Assembly (NCBI GenBank): GCA_015680685.1
Contig: MNCI01015910.1
Span: forward strand, 1,418,592-1,482,591
Source: Gnetum montanum
Taxonomy: Eukaryota; Streptophyta; Gnetopsida; Gnetales; Gnetaceae
Reading direction: 5' to 3'
Length of the DNA stretch: 64,000 nucleotides
Shown: positions 33,776 through 45,223 of the stretch, piece after piece
Position numbering within the stretch: the stretch's first letter is position 1
Layout: the number at the start of each line of letters is the position of its first letter
The notes under the pieces: model-generated
Database searches by the model: none
Told to the model about the DNA's origin: nothing
The model's input: the letters and a program-made list of their open reading frames with translations, nothing else
Translations under genes and position numbers: made by a program

Positions 33776-34136
33776 AGTGAGGAAAATCTAAGCCAATTAT
33801 TTGAAAAATTCTAACACTCATAAGGTAATTTAAGGTTAAGTATGAAGAGATAGTTGAAAATTTTAAAGAATAGTCAATCATATTAATGCTAAAACACTCA
33901 AATAATGTTCTTAAGGAATCATAACCATCATCATGAGCCACACATAAGAACAAATTAGATAACTGTAAAGGGTTATAAAGAGATTAACACCTATGGGATT
34001 ACTTTTTGCAAAAAAAATTTCTAACTCTACAATCATGAACTAAGAACTTAATGAAACTAAAGGTATGAGTAAGGTATGAAACTATTAAGAATATATGAAA
34101 ATACTTTAGTAATTCTAAAATTCTTAATGATTGTAG

Positions 34137-36843
34137 ATGGCCCCAAGAAGAGGAGAAGCATAAGGAGAACCCTTACAAGGAGCAAGCAAATGACCAAGAG
34201 GACAAGAACCAAAACATGAGGATCAAGAAGCCCAATTGTTTAGCATTCATCAAGACACTCCTACTATAGGACAATCGGCTCAAAGAGAGGTAAAAGAATC
34301 ACAAGTGCTAGGACAATGGCTCACGTTATCACATGACTACCTCCATGCCATCCAAGAAAGATCAATCCTAACCATAGTCATTATGGAGATGAACTTTGGC
34401 CCATTCATAGAATTTGTTCTTGAAGTGGTAAGGACATAACTCCAAGCATCACCATCATGGCTGACATTATTACAAAATGGTGAATGGTACCTTGGAGAGA
34501 GCTATAAGTTTTGGCACAATAAAGAAGAGGGTACTACAGTCAATATTGGAGGATTTTTAGTTTCATTTTTAATCAAGGCAATTGAAAAAGCTCTAAATAT
34601 ACCAAATGAAGAGCCAAGGTTAGCACATATGCCCACCCGATCTAATCCTAAAACCAAAAAACTATAGTTGAAACAGGCTTATGATAAAGAACATAAGGGC
34701 TATAATGAACTAACTCTAGAAGAAAGAATCTACTTCAAAATTGGCACTTATCATCTATTCCCAACCAAAGGACTCAACATGCTATCTACTTATGTGGCTA
34801 GAGGAAGTACAATCCTGATGGGAAAATACAATGCCAACCTCGCACAACTCTATTTTATGGAAATTTAAAGATGCTTTGAAGAGAGGATGGTAGGAAAACC
34901 AACACTTCCATTTCCTTGCCTTATTAGAAAGCTATGCAAGTGAGCAAAAATCCTAGGATACACCAATGACGTTTCCAAGAGAGCCCAAAATGCTTCATTC
35001 ACTAAGTTTCACAAACCAGCACCACCAAGGAAAAACCATGGTGAGGAGCAAGAACAAGAACAAGAACAAGAGCAACAACAACAACAACAAAAGAAATAGC
35101 AAGAATAACATCAACAACAAGAGTAACAATAACAATAAGTCTCACCACCTCCACTACAAGATTACCAACCATTGATGAGTCATCTACAACAAATTTCCAA
35201 AACAATCAACTAAAGGAACAAGAAAGGAGGCCAATCTTTACAAAGTTATCGATAATGTCATCTAGCCCATAGTTTCAGCCAATCTAGCAAGTGGATGATT
35301 TCATTATAGTTAATATGAGAGGTAAAATGGTCATAATCAACCTCTAGGAACAATGGTGCTAGAGATTGGAGAAGAAGCCATAGTATTGGTAATGTAGCAC
35401 CAAGATGTATTGAGAGCAATAAAGGTAATCACTAATCACATCAAGGAATCTTGATGTGTACCTATTGTACCACCAACAAACCTAACTGGGGCCAAAGATG
35501 CTCAAATTCTAGCCAGACCCTTGATGACTCTCATTCATTATGAGAATGTACTTAATAAACTATTGTAGACTAGGCATGTCATGACAACACTTTTTGACAT
35601 CCCCAGTGATGTCAGCAATACAATATGTACTCATTGCTACTAAGGGAAAACTAATTATGGCAAAGACAAGGGCAAAGCATGAAAAAAATAAAATTCTAAG
35701 ATTATAGGAAGAGCTTGTAGCCCTAAGAGTTGAACAAAGAGATCCTACATACTTCATTGCACTTGACTAGATAGAATAATTCAAAATAGAGCAAATAAAT
35801 CACCTAATCAAGCAGAATAAGTAGCTAGCAACTAAGAAGGAGAAAGCAACATGGAATGCCTCAGTAGCTAAAGCACAAACCTATGCACATGTGAAGGAAC
35901 TTACTATAGTTCAAAAAGAAAATAAACAACTTGCTTCTGATAACATGAGATTGACCATGGTGGAAAAGTAGAAAAACATCTTAGAAGAGAGCATCCACTA
36001 GTTAAGAGAATAGTTGGCCAAGACATGAGCTACCTTGTAAGAGAAAATAGAATCCTCTCTATAGAGGAGGTATATGCCATTCAACAAAAGTCATCCATTG
36101 AAATAAGCACATGGTAGAATAAGGCAAAGAAACATGAGAAGCTCAAGGAACACTTCCAAAATTAAGTGGGCATGTACAAGAAAATTAACAAGAAAGAGAT
36201 GTAGATGGCCAAAGCCAAAATCAGTACTATGTCAACACATTATCCTAACTAGAAACACATTTTGGACAATTATTCCTTTGTTCACCAAGAGAAAATGAAA
36301 AATAAAGACATGAAGATCGAAGATCTGAAAGAACACATGGGGTTAGCTAACCTTCATTATGCTAACTTAGCCATGTTAATAGCAGGAAGGCCCAAGAATG
36401 AATTAGAATATAAAGTAGCAACCACCTATGCTTTGTATGAAAATGAGTTTGTGAATCAAAAAGATTCTCTGTATAAACTCCAAGTGGCAAACTATGAACT
36501 AGAAGTAGTAAAGGCTAGCTACCAAGGGCAGAAGGATGTAGTAGCAAATTTGGCTAGAAGATTGATAGATTATCATGAATTACAAGAGAAGGCTAGAGCA
36601 TTCGAAGAGAAGAGAAGGTAGTTCACAACTTAATATGTTAAAGCAACTCAAATGTTTTCACAGATGCTATGCCCATGGGACATTCCAATTCCATCATACA
36701 TTGGTTCATCAGCATGGACATTTTAAGATTCTAAAATGAAAGAAGAAACGCTTTAGACACTCCTAAATTGGTACAAATCTCAAAATCCTAATGACAAAGG
36801 AAAGTAACTCATGGAAGAGCCACTGCCATAAGGAACTACCTAA
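34137..36843 (+). pseudogene. E3 extra downstream ORF (Athila-type, function unknown)
   Basis: Starts MAPRRGEA right after TGATTGTAG. It aligns with E4 along its length: GEWYLGESYKFWHNKEEGTT (34480-34535), LEERIYFKIGTYHLFPTKG (34717-34773), PFPCLIRKLCK (34909-34941) and ILGYTNDV. An Asn/Gln-coding repeat tract follows (35040-35140, CAA/AAC/AAG repeats). The coiled-coil-like C-terminal part (36262-36621) has LQVANYELEVVKASYQGQKD, then LCPWDIPIPSYIGSSAW near 36668-36720, and ends near GTT at 36840. About 900 codons with many stops. Role unknown; conservation across E1, E3 and E4 implies it was once under selection. Confidence 0.8.
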
Positions 36844-37005
36844 ACTACATTGAGCTTCACAAGATTTTGTTTTTTTTTTAAGTTTTCAAGTCATGTGTCA
36901 TTTTTGTAAACACCACTGTGACATTTAAGAGTCATGTATATAGTAGTCAGTGTCATGTAAATCTTCCTCCTAATTTTGTAAGGAACTCTACCCTCATTTT
37001 TTTTT

Positions 37006-37043
37006 AACTCAAGGTTGAGTTTTTAATCAATTGTGGGGGGGTA
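37006..37043 (+). other. E3 stem-loop and polypurine tract
   Basis: AACTC (37006-37010) can pair with GAGTT (37017-37021), followed by TTTAATCAATTGTGGGGGGG and TA before the LTR. Confidence 0.6.
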
Positions 37044-37650
37044 TGATAAATTGATTTTTTTTTTAGCTATGATATCAGGCATCCAATATCGAAGCTACAA
37101 TATCAGATCCTCGATATCAGGGCACAAGCTACAATGTCAAATACCTAATATCGTAGACAAGTGTAGGCCTATAAATATGACACTTAGATGCATGGTCCAA
37201 CAATAATTTTCATTCCAACTTAGTGAAATTCTATTAGTTTGTCTTCTTGATTTTTGTACTAAGTACTTATGAGTGTATGCCCATAATGTGATGTTAAGTG
37301 ATTGAACAAAGTCTTTATTCAAGTGGAATGTACTTGAACACATTTCATGACTAGAAATAAAGATCGAGATTACTTTGCATCATTGCAGCATCACTTAGAT
37401 TTCTACCTATTTACTTAGAATAATGTTTACTATTTTCACTTAGCTTATTGATTACTGTTTTCTTAATTATTGCTCACTTTCTATGCCCTTTACTCTTACT
37501 GTTGTTAGGCAGAATGGATACAACTGATTCCAAGAATTAACTATGATCATTTGGTAACCCAGTAGTATTATCACTTGGTTTGCCCAATAGCGAAATACTT
37601 CGTAATCCCAGTAGCAATTACACAAGTCCAAGACATGTGTAGAGACCTTC
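37044..37650 (+). repeat. E3 3' LTR, truncated
   Basis: Starts TGATAAATTG after the PPT. U3 has GATATC/AATATC units (37070-37155), TATAAATA at 37170-37177. It aligns with the 5' LTR as far as GACATGTGTAGAGA; the last 300 bp or so (to TCATCA-like end) are missing and unrelated E5 sequence follows. Confidence 0.8.
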
Positions 37651-37860
37651 ACTTCACTTCAAAATATTTTCAATGAAGTAGTTTAACTAAAGCAAAATAA
37701 CAATAAAGTTCCTATACAATGTAAAAAATCAAGCACATCAATCAATGATGATTATTGTCATTTTCATAACTCTAGGCAACATTCTAAGAAAACTTGCCCT
37801 CAATTTTTAGCATTATATGGTGACAATGCCAAAAATCAACAAAATGGAAAAACCTCAATT

Positions 37861-38860
37861 ATGGTCTTGAACATACCTCATGAAATAGAAAATGAAGAAG
37901 TTTCCTCATTTGAACAAGTCATTGTAAGTGATCTAAACCCACATAACACTTACTACTGTAAACTTAGCAATGTTATGAATATCACACAACAACAAACTAG
38001 GAATAATCCTTATACTCCTCCAAATAGAAGAGTTCCTAGTCAAAACAATACAAATAATCAAACCGAACCATCCCAAGCAAACATCCCATAATGACCAAAC
38101 TCCCCTTCTATACTTAAAAGAACTCCACCTCAATAAGAAGCCAAAGACAAACATAAGACTTATGATATAGTTCAGGATTTGAAAAGAGCTAAAGCCAACA
38201 TCTCAATGGATGATCTTTTTCATTTTAATGAAATGAAAGATGTGATTCAAAAGATAGTCCATACACCTGAAACCAATAAAGAAAAATCTCCAACAACTGA
38301 AAGGCAAGTTCATTTTGTAGAAAGTCCTAATGCATTATCAATACAAAACGCAAGCAATTCCATGTTGAAAAAGAAAGATCAACCTTGTTTCCTAACAAAT
38401 TTAATTATTTTAGCTAAGAATATTCATAATTTTTTAATAAATTCTAAATCAACTATTAGCATCACGCCACTTGAGGTATGTAAAACATTAGGAGCACAAA
38501 TGCTACCATAAGCAAGAAGTGTGATACAACTTGATGGATCTAATGTACCTATGGTAGGGTCATTAAATGAGTAAAAGTACAACTTAAACAATACCCTACT
38601 TTTAAAAGCTATATAGATATCTTAGTAGTTGATATGTTACCCAGTTATGATGTGCTTTTATCTAGGACTTTTGAAGCCAAGTTTTGGGGCTTCTTTAGGT
38701 CAAATTTCTTAGAATTATTAATTCCTATCAAAGGAAAATCTAAATATATGGTTATACCAAGAGAACTTTTTTATAAAAAAGTGGTAACAAATTTTGATCA
38801 ACAAAATAAATCTCTAGGAAATTAAAATACCAATAATTTTGTTGGAGTTGTTAAGCTAGG
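37861..38860 (+). pseudogene. E5 gag end and aspartic protease remnant
   Basis: A polar Asn/Gln-rich stretch (37930-38091) precedes YDIVQDLKRAKANISMDDLF (about 38161-38220), a motif that usually sits between gag and protease in Tat-like elements. The protease region is PCFLTNLIILAKNIHNFLIN then SKSTISITPLEVCKTLG (38383-38500). The catalytic DSGA is replaced by NSKS, so the active aspartate is lost. Sequence continues with SVIQLDGSNVPMVGSL and then decays. Confidence 0.7.
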
Positions 38861-39207
38861 ATTTGGCAGATATTTTATGAATGATGATATAGGTGAAACT
38901 TTAAGCATTAACCCTTTTGCATACACATATTCCACCCAATATTACCAAGCTTTTAAAGTGTGAAGAAGGTTATGAAGATACTTTACCATATCACCAACAT
39001 GATGGGAGAACATTTCTTTTTGCTAACCCACCACCATTAGGAAATGATAAGGATATAAATGAGATTCTAACTAATAAAACATTAGAAGATGAGCTAAATT
39101 TTGATGATAATCATTGTTACCTTCATCAAAGGGGTGATTCTTCAAATTTTACTAACTTAAACACTTGGATACTAAGAGTGGATGGTGCCTCTTCAAAGAA
39201 ACAATGT

Positions 39208-40911
39208 TGTAATGATCGAAAATATTGGTGGCTAGAACATAAAGGGGTTGATGAGTGCACAGCCTAACCCTATGTCTGCGCAAGGGCCTGCTAGAGGTGA
39301 AGATAGGGTACCCTGAATGATCTTGTCAATTAAATAGGAACTTTGTTAGATGCAACCAAGGTGGTGGGTGCAACCAAGGTTCAACATGGTTAGCCGCGAT
39401 GTTAATGTGAAATGGTGCTAAGTGTTCTAGCGATGTTCACAATGTTAACAATGTCAACGATGTAGATCATAATCACAAGTGCCTAAGGTGGGGAGCGTTG
39501 TAAAGGGTTTTAACAAAAATAAGGCTACCGAGACATGGAGACTATCACTCAAGCATAGTTGTAATGTGACCACATGTTAAAAATAGTGAAAATGCAAAGA
39601 AAGTGTAAAAAATGCAAGAGAGAGAAACAGAACACCACCCCAAATGGGGTTGAGCATAGTTAACTCCAAAAGGGGTGAGAAGGTACATGGTGTACAACAG
39701 ATGCAATGGAGAGCATAGTCATAGTCTCAAAGATGTCTAGCTATGAAGACTAGTGCTTGTCATGGTGTCTGTGCTTGCCAAGTTGGCCATCATGATGTAT
39801 CATGGGCTACGGTGTTCTACTAGACTATGGTGGGGTTGTGTTGTCTGCAACTTTTCCAAATGCTAATCCAAAAGCTTTCCAATGCCAAAATGCCAAAAAT
39901 GCCAACTTGAAATTTTTCCCCCCACCTAAAACATAGATGGTGGGGGTATTTATAGGTCTAGGGTTAGCATAAAACATGAAGAGACTACCACATGACAATG
40001 GGATGGTTGGGACTACGTTATCACCCAACTATGCTTTCCACTGAGACAAGTGATATTGTGTTCTATTATGCTTTGACAAACTCTACGAGGATGTGAGACT
40101 ATGACTATGCTGCCAAGTGCATGTATATGCACCAAGAGGACCACAATGTACCTAAAAAATGTAATTTTGGAGACTACGCTCCAAGACTATGTTATCCATT
40201 GTCTTGAGTGGGGTCAAGCATAGTTATAATTTGGGGCTAAAAGGAGTACAAAAAAGATGCATTTTTGCTAACTATGCTTTCTAGAGGTGTGTTGAAGCTA
40301 ACTTGAATGCCAATGCTATGTTGTGAAGGCCTTTGGAGGCTATTCTAGCTGAATACGCTCTAGACTAGGGGAGAGCATAGTCAGAATACTTAGAAAATTT
40401 TACAAAATGTGATCATGTGCTAACTACGTGCTCCACGAGAGGCTGACTTTGCTTGAGGACTACAGTCCAAGGTAGTGAAGAGTGTAGTCTTAGCACTTAG
40501 AAAATTATACAATGACTAGCTTGATACTTAGAAAATTTGCAAAACTGGCATTTGTGTTGACTATGCTCTACATGAGCCTGACTACACTTCAGTACAATGG
40601 AGAGTGTAGTCTTAACACTTAGAAAAAATTTTGCAAAAAATGGTTTTAAGCTAACTACACTCTCCACTGGGCTAACTACGCTCTGGGGCAGTGGGGAGCA
40701 TAGTCTCAGCACTTAGAAAATTTTGCCTCATGTTAACACTTAGAAAAATTTGCAAAAAATCAATTTTTGAGCTAACTACTCTCTCCACTGGGCTAACTAC
40801 ACTCTGGGATAATGAAAAGCATAGCCTTAGCACTTTAAAAAATTTGCCTTGTGTTGACACTTAAACAAATTTACAGTCGAGATGTTGTGGCCCAAATTTG
40901 GTGGTGTTTCA
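39208..40911. mobile_element. Solo LTR inside the E5 RNase H
   Basis: 1704 bp, TGTAATGATCG...GGTGTTTCA, flanked by AATGT (39203-39207) and GATGT (40912-40916), a 5-bp duplication with one change. Removing it with one duplication copy joins ...KKQC to GVGIMLVPP in frame, which supports the exact borders. No internal coding region. The family differs from the other LTRs here. Strand not determined. Confidence 0.75.
40360..40880 (+). repeat. Diverged tandem repeats, unit about 100-120 bp
   Basis: Four to five copies of a unit containing AGCATAGTCTCAGCACTTAG, AAAATTTTGC and GCTAACTACACTCTCCACTG (40479, 40601, 40697 and 40818 as unit starts). More decayed copies extend upstream to about 39640. 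Confidence 0.7.
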
Positions 40912-41579
40912 GATGTGGAGTAGGAATAATGCTTGTACCTCCTATGAATCTCCTATCCATAAAGCCATCAATTTCACACAACCTATGACTAACAACATGG
41001 TTGAATATGAAGCACTTATACATGGGATCAAGCTAGCTCAATACTATGACTTATCCAAACTTAATATTTATAGTGACTCTCAATTAGTAGTAAATCAAGT
41101 CAGTGCAATCTTTGATGATAAATATGTCACCATGAAAGCATATAAATCTTACATTCTTAAACTTTTTAAAGAGTTTGAACACATAACTATTTAACACATA
41201 CCAAGAGAAAAAAATTATGTCCCTGATTCACTAGCCCAAGGCCACTACTTTGGATGTCCCTTTTAAACATAATGCTTGGGATTTAGAAATTATTATTGAA
41301 AAATTTAAGTCTTATTCTATTTCTAATAATGTCTTTTCTTTTCAAGTATTTGACAATGATAACCATGTTTGTAAATTTTTATTTTCAAAAGGAGAATTTA
41401 GTGATCAATGAGATATATCAAAGGATGTTATATCTTAAATAAAATATCTCCTAAGATAGTAGCTAGGAAAGCATTATTTGATGACTTACATACCAAAACC
41501 ATAGACTTATCTAAAAATACTAATTGGCAAATGTTAACTAAAACTGAAATAATTCAAATTCAAAAGAAAGGATGAAAAT

Positions 41580-43000
41580 ACCCTATTAAAATAGGATTTT
41601 GTTTACATATAGATCAAAAACAAAGCTTGGTTGAATTGCTACATGAGTTTAATGATGTTTTGGCTTGGAATTATGAAGATCTTAGAACTTTCAACCCATT
41701 AGTGATGATACATACAATCCCCCTTAAGCCAAAAATGAAATCATTAAGGCAAAAACTTAGACTTGTAAATCCAAGATTGAAGCCCTAATGAAAGTAGAAA
41801 TCGATAGGCTCCTAGTTTCCAAGATTATTTACCCCATGAGACATTCAAGTTGGATATCAAACTTAGTGCTAGTTAGGAAATGAACTAGCAAAGTAAGATT
41901 ATGTATTGATTTTTGTAACCTTAATGCTTCTTATATTAAGGATAATTATCCACTCCCTCTTATGGAGGAGCTATTGCAAATCATGAATGGTGCTCAAATG
42001 TACTCCTTTTTGGATGGATACTTAGGGTATGATCAAATATTAATGAGTAAGAAAAACTAGTATAAAATGGCTTTTACAACAAAATGGGGAACTTTTCAAT
42101 TTGCTAAAATGTCCTTTGGTCTCATAAACACTGATTCCACCTTTCAAAGAGCCATGGAAAAAAATTTTGAGGGGCTAATTAGGAAGTGCATTATCATTTA
42201 CCTAGATGATTTATCTGTTTTCTCCAAAGATTGGGGTACACACCTTAGAGACCTTAGAAATATTTTTATAAGATGTAGACGATTTGGCATCACTTTGAAT
42301 GCAAAAAAATCCATCTTTGAGGTTCAAAGTGGTAAATTTCTTGGTCATATAGTAACTAAAAAAGGCATTATGATCAATCCCAAGTGGGTAAATGCAATTT
42401 TAGAAGTACCTTACCCTTTATCTAAGATTGACCTAAGGGCTTTCTTTGGGAAAACTAATTTTGTTAGATGATTTATCCCTATCTATGTTGAATTGGTCAA
42501 ACCATTGAATGAGATGCTTAAGAAAGATAATCATAGGCACTAGATAGATGAAAGAAAGAATGCTTTCCTTGCTATTAAAGAGGCCATTATATATGCCCCT
42601 ATCTTAGCTTCTCCTTGGTATGAAAATGATTTCCTCTTATATGCTTTTTCTAGTGATATTACTGCTGCTACTATCTTAACCCAAGGTGTAGTTGATAAGG
42701 TTAGAGATCCATAGCTTTCATGTCTGCACCTTTAAAGAATGTAGAATTAAAATACTCATCCATAGAGAAGCAATTTTATGTTGTGATAAAAGCCTTAAAG
42801 AAATTTTTCTACTATTTTTTAAACATAAAGGTTTTTACCATTGTCCCTAATCTAGCCACCATCAATTTAGCCAAATTACAAGATCCTAGCAAAAAACATG
42901 GTAAATGGATTATGAAGTTGCAAGAATATGATATTCAATGGAAGATAGCCAAGTTAGTTAGAGGAATTGGTCTTGCCAAGCTAATCTTCAAAGCCTTACC
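41580..43000 (+). pseudogene. E5 reverse transcriptase and RNase H
   Basis: RT readable from YPIKIGFCLHIDQKQ through LLVSKIIYPMRHSSWISNLV, LCIDFCNLNASYIKDNYPLP, MAFTTKWGTFQFAKMSFGL (42067-42123) and the catalytic YLDD at 42199-42210, still intact. KFLGHIVTKKGIMINP (42331-42378) ends the RT and the connection follows. RNase H starts near FLLYAFSSDITAATILTQG (42631-42690), where the first catalytic acid is lost, then LKYSSIEKQFYVVIKALKKF (about 42748-42810). Stops near 42057, 42471 and 42713. Confidence 0.85.
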
Positions 43001-43249
43001 TTCAAAAAATTGTGATGCACCCAAAGATAAAGAATTAATTCCCCTTCACATATTATCCATTAATGAGGAAACTAATATTCCATTTGCTCCCAATCAATTG
43101 CATGATCCACGGTATGGTGACATTAAATTTTATTTAAACTTCCATCATTGTCTTTTGGATTTACCTAGATATAAAAGAAAGCTTTTAGTATCAAAATGTT
43201 CTAAATTCACTCTAATTAGTGGTGAACTATTTAGAAATAATTTCTAAGG

Positions 43250-44381
43250 AATATAGTTTAAGTGCTTGATCCAAGAACAAGCTAACGACTGTTTAAAATA
43301 GCTCCATGAGGAAGGACATATAGGATATCATTTGTTAGTTCATAAAATCATGAGGGCTGGTTATTATTGGCCCAATATGATCAACGAAGCTTACAACCTA
43401 GTTAGAACTTGTGTCCAATGTCAAATAACTAAAGGTAAAGATCCCAAGAGTTTAGCCCCTTTACAACCTATAATAGAAACTAGACCATTTGCACAATGGG
43501 CTTTAGATTTTATTGGAGTGATTAATCCTTTATCTACTACCCTACACAAATTTATCTTAACAACCACTGATTACTGCACACGTTGGTTAGAAGAAAAAGC
43601 AACTAAAACCACATCATCTCGTGAAGTTATTTGCTTCTTAGAAAATGATATAATCTCTAGATATGGACATCCTTACGCTTTAGTAGTTGACAACAGACCC
43701 ACCTTCGTCTCCATAGAGTTTACAAATTAGGCTAGAGGGCATAATGTTATTATCAAGGCTATAATTGAATATTATCCACAAGGTAATGGTTTGGCTGAGT
43801 CCTCCAATAAAATTATATTAGATGGAATTAAAAAAATGATAGCCTAGAACCCACTAACTTGGCATGAACAATTAAAATGGGTAATTTGGGTAGATAGGAT
43901 TCATTATAAACAATTGATCAAAACTACACCATATGATTTAGTGTATGGACAAGAACCAATGTTGCCAATAAATTTGCAAATCCCTACATATCAATTTTTC
44001 TTGGACTATTTACCAACTGATGAAAATTTAATATCACATACATATGATATTTGGAATTTAGAGCTTAAAAGGGTCAAAGAAATCAAAAATTTGTTGAGTC
44101 ATCAACAAATTGTTAAAACATGGTGTGATAAGAAATATGCAGCCAAAGTGTTCCAGATAGGTAACTTGGTCCTTAAGAGAGATAGAGCATATGGTCAAAT
44201 TGACCCTCAAACTAAGTTTTCTTATATGTGATCAAGTCCATTCCAAGTTACAAATGTCATTAGCCCCAATGTTTACAAAACTACTAATTTGCAAGGATAT
44301 AAATTAAATAGAAATTTTAATGCATTTTATCTAAAGCATTTCTACTCAAGTGCCCCACATGAACACTTGGTAGATTCCTAG
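43250..44381 (+). pseudogene. E5 integrase
   Basis: The zinc-binding part has LHEEGHIGYH, then AGYYWPNM and TCVQCQITKG (43303-43437). The core has QWALDFIGVINPLS (43495-43536, first D kept) and ALVVDNRPTFVS (43678-43713, DN kept, usual G is R). The third motif YYPQGNGLAESSNK lies at 43771-43812 with the Glu kept. Then TTPYDLVYGQEPMLPINLQIP and a C-terminal part to YLKHFYSSAPHEH near 44360. Stops at 43728, 43845 and 44229. No chromodomain was seen. Confidence 0.85.
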
Positions 44382-45223
44382 TTTTATGTTTTATTTCCTT
44401 TCACCATGCATGTCATTTGTATATAATTTTATTTGCATTTTTTTCTTTTCTTTTCTTACATTTCCATCATCTCTTGCTTAGCATATTGGCTTTGGTTTAA
44501 TTTATGCTTTTCAACATGATTTCAATTATCATTATGATCATTTGAGTTACTAGGCATTGGATCATCATAAAACCATTTGAAGATAATGCAAGTATAATGC
44601 TTTATATAATATATCATATTACTATTATATAAAATATCCTTTATATGATATAGTTCAATAATGCTATGATTCTTCCCAATCTATTTTAAGGTGTTATTTT
44701 TATTAGTTATGTCAGATTATGGAGGACGGGATTTATGATAACATATCATGTTATCATCATGATCATGTAAATATAGGATATGTGAAGTTGAAAAATGGTT
44801 AGCCACAATCACTTGGTGACCTTGGAAAATGTCATTTTTCCCCTCATTAGCCCTAGCCCTCAAGTGTGATGACCCATGGCTATCTTATGAGAAATAGGGT
44901 GAAGTGTGTTCATCTCCACTTGAGAACCCTTAGCCACCCAGAAGAGTTACTATGATGTCATCTAGATTGTAATTAAAACGCACATACATTAGGATTGAAC
45001 TGCACCATGGGCAAATTTTTAGCAATGACCATGTTCTTTGGCAGTGCAACTAATCGGCTCAGCTTGTGTTGGAATTCCTACCTTCAGAATGAAGTACATC
45101 ATGAGCAAAGTTTCCTCAAAAAAAGAACAAGGACCATCTTCATTGGCAATGTAACAAGTTCTTGAGTGTGCTGGGGTCCAACAACAATCCTCACCCTAGT
45201 CTTCCTTCCCCTTTTAAACCTAT
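44382..45223 (+). other. E5 3' flank with imperfect duplication
   Basis: No coding signal. Near 44998-45190, two diverged copies share TGNACCATGGGCAAA / TACATCATGAGCAAA, AAGGACCAT...TTGGCAATG and a TGTGTTGG-type end, unit about 95 bp. It may be the element's 3' untranslated part. The CCTAT duplication of the next solo LTR ends at 45223. Confidence 0.45.

Larger units (their letters stand above)
19200..37650 (+). mobile_element. E3: pol-less Athila-like element hosting E4
   Basis: 5' LTR (about 19200-20050), decayed PBS, gag (20185-22130), protease (22700-23350), spacer interrupted by E4 (24196-32566), extra ORF (34137-36843), PPT and a 3' LTR truncated near 37650. RT, RNase H and integrase are absent between protease and spacer: protease is followed at once by the PPT-like motif. 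Without E4 the element is about 10 kb. Left LTR edge and target duplication could not be fixed because the first part of the 5' LTR is altered. Confidence 0.85.
39140..41260 (+). pseudogene. E5 extra RNase H domain, split by a solo LTR
   Basis: Left half ends WILRVDGASSKKQC (39165-39207). Right half begins GVGIMLVPP (40917 on), then NMVEYEALIHGIKLAQYYDL, LNIYSDSQLVVNQV (to 41100) and HIPREKNYVPDSLA (about 41198-41240). The four acidic positions of an RNase H fold (VDG, EYE, YSD, PDS) are all present. It lies between protease and RT, not after the first RNase H. A stop follows FEHITI and there is a frameshift near 40970. Confidence 0.75.
37651..45223 (+). mobile_element. E5: degraded second gypsy lineage, probably Tat-like
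   Basis: Plus-strand order: gag C-terminal part and protease (37861-38860), an RNase H of the DEDD extra type (39140-41260, split by a solo LTR), RT (41580-42480), RNase H (42600-43000), integrase (43250-44381). No LTRs were recognised. The 5' edge coincides with the truncation of the E3 LTR. The pol sequence is clearly different from E1. The extra RNase H points to the Tat group, but its place before RT is unusual. Confidence 0.75.
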
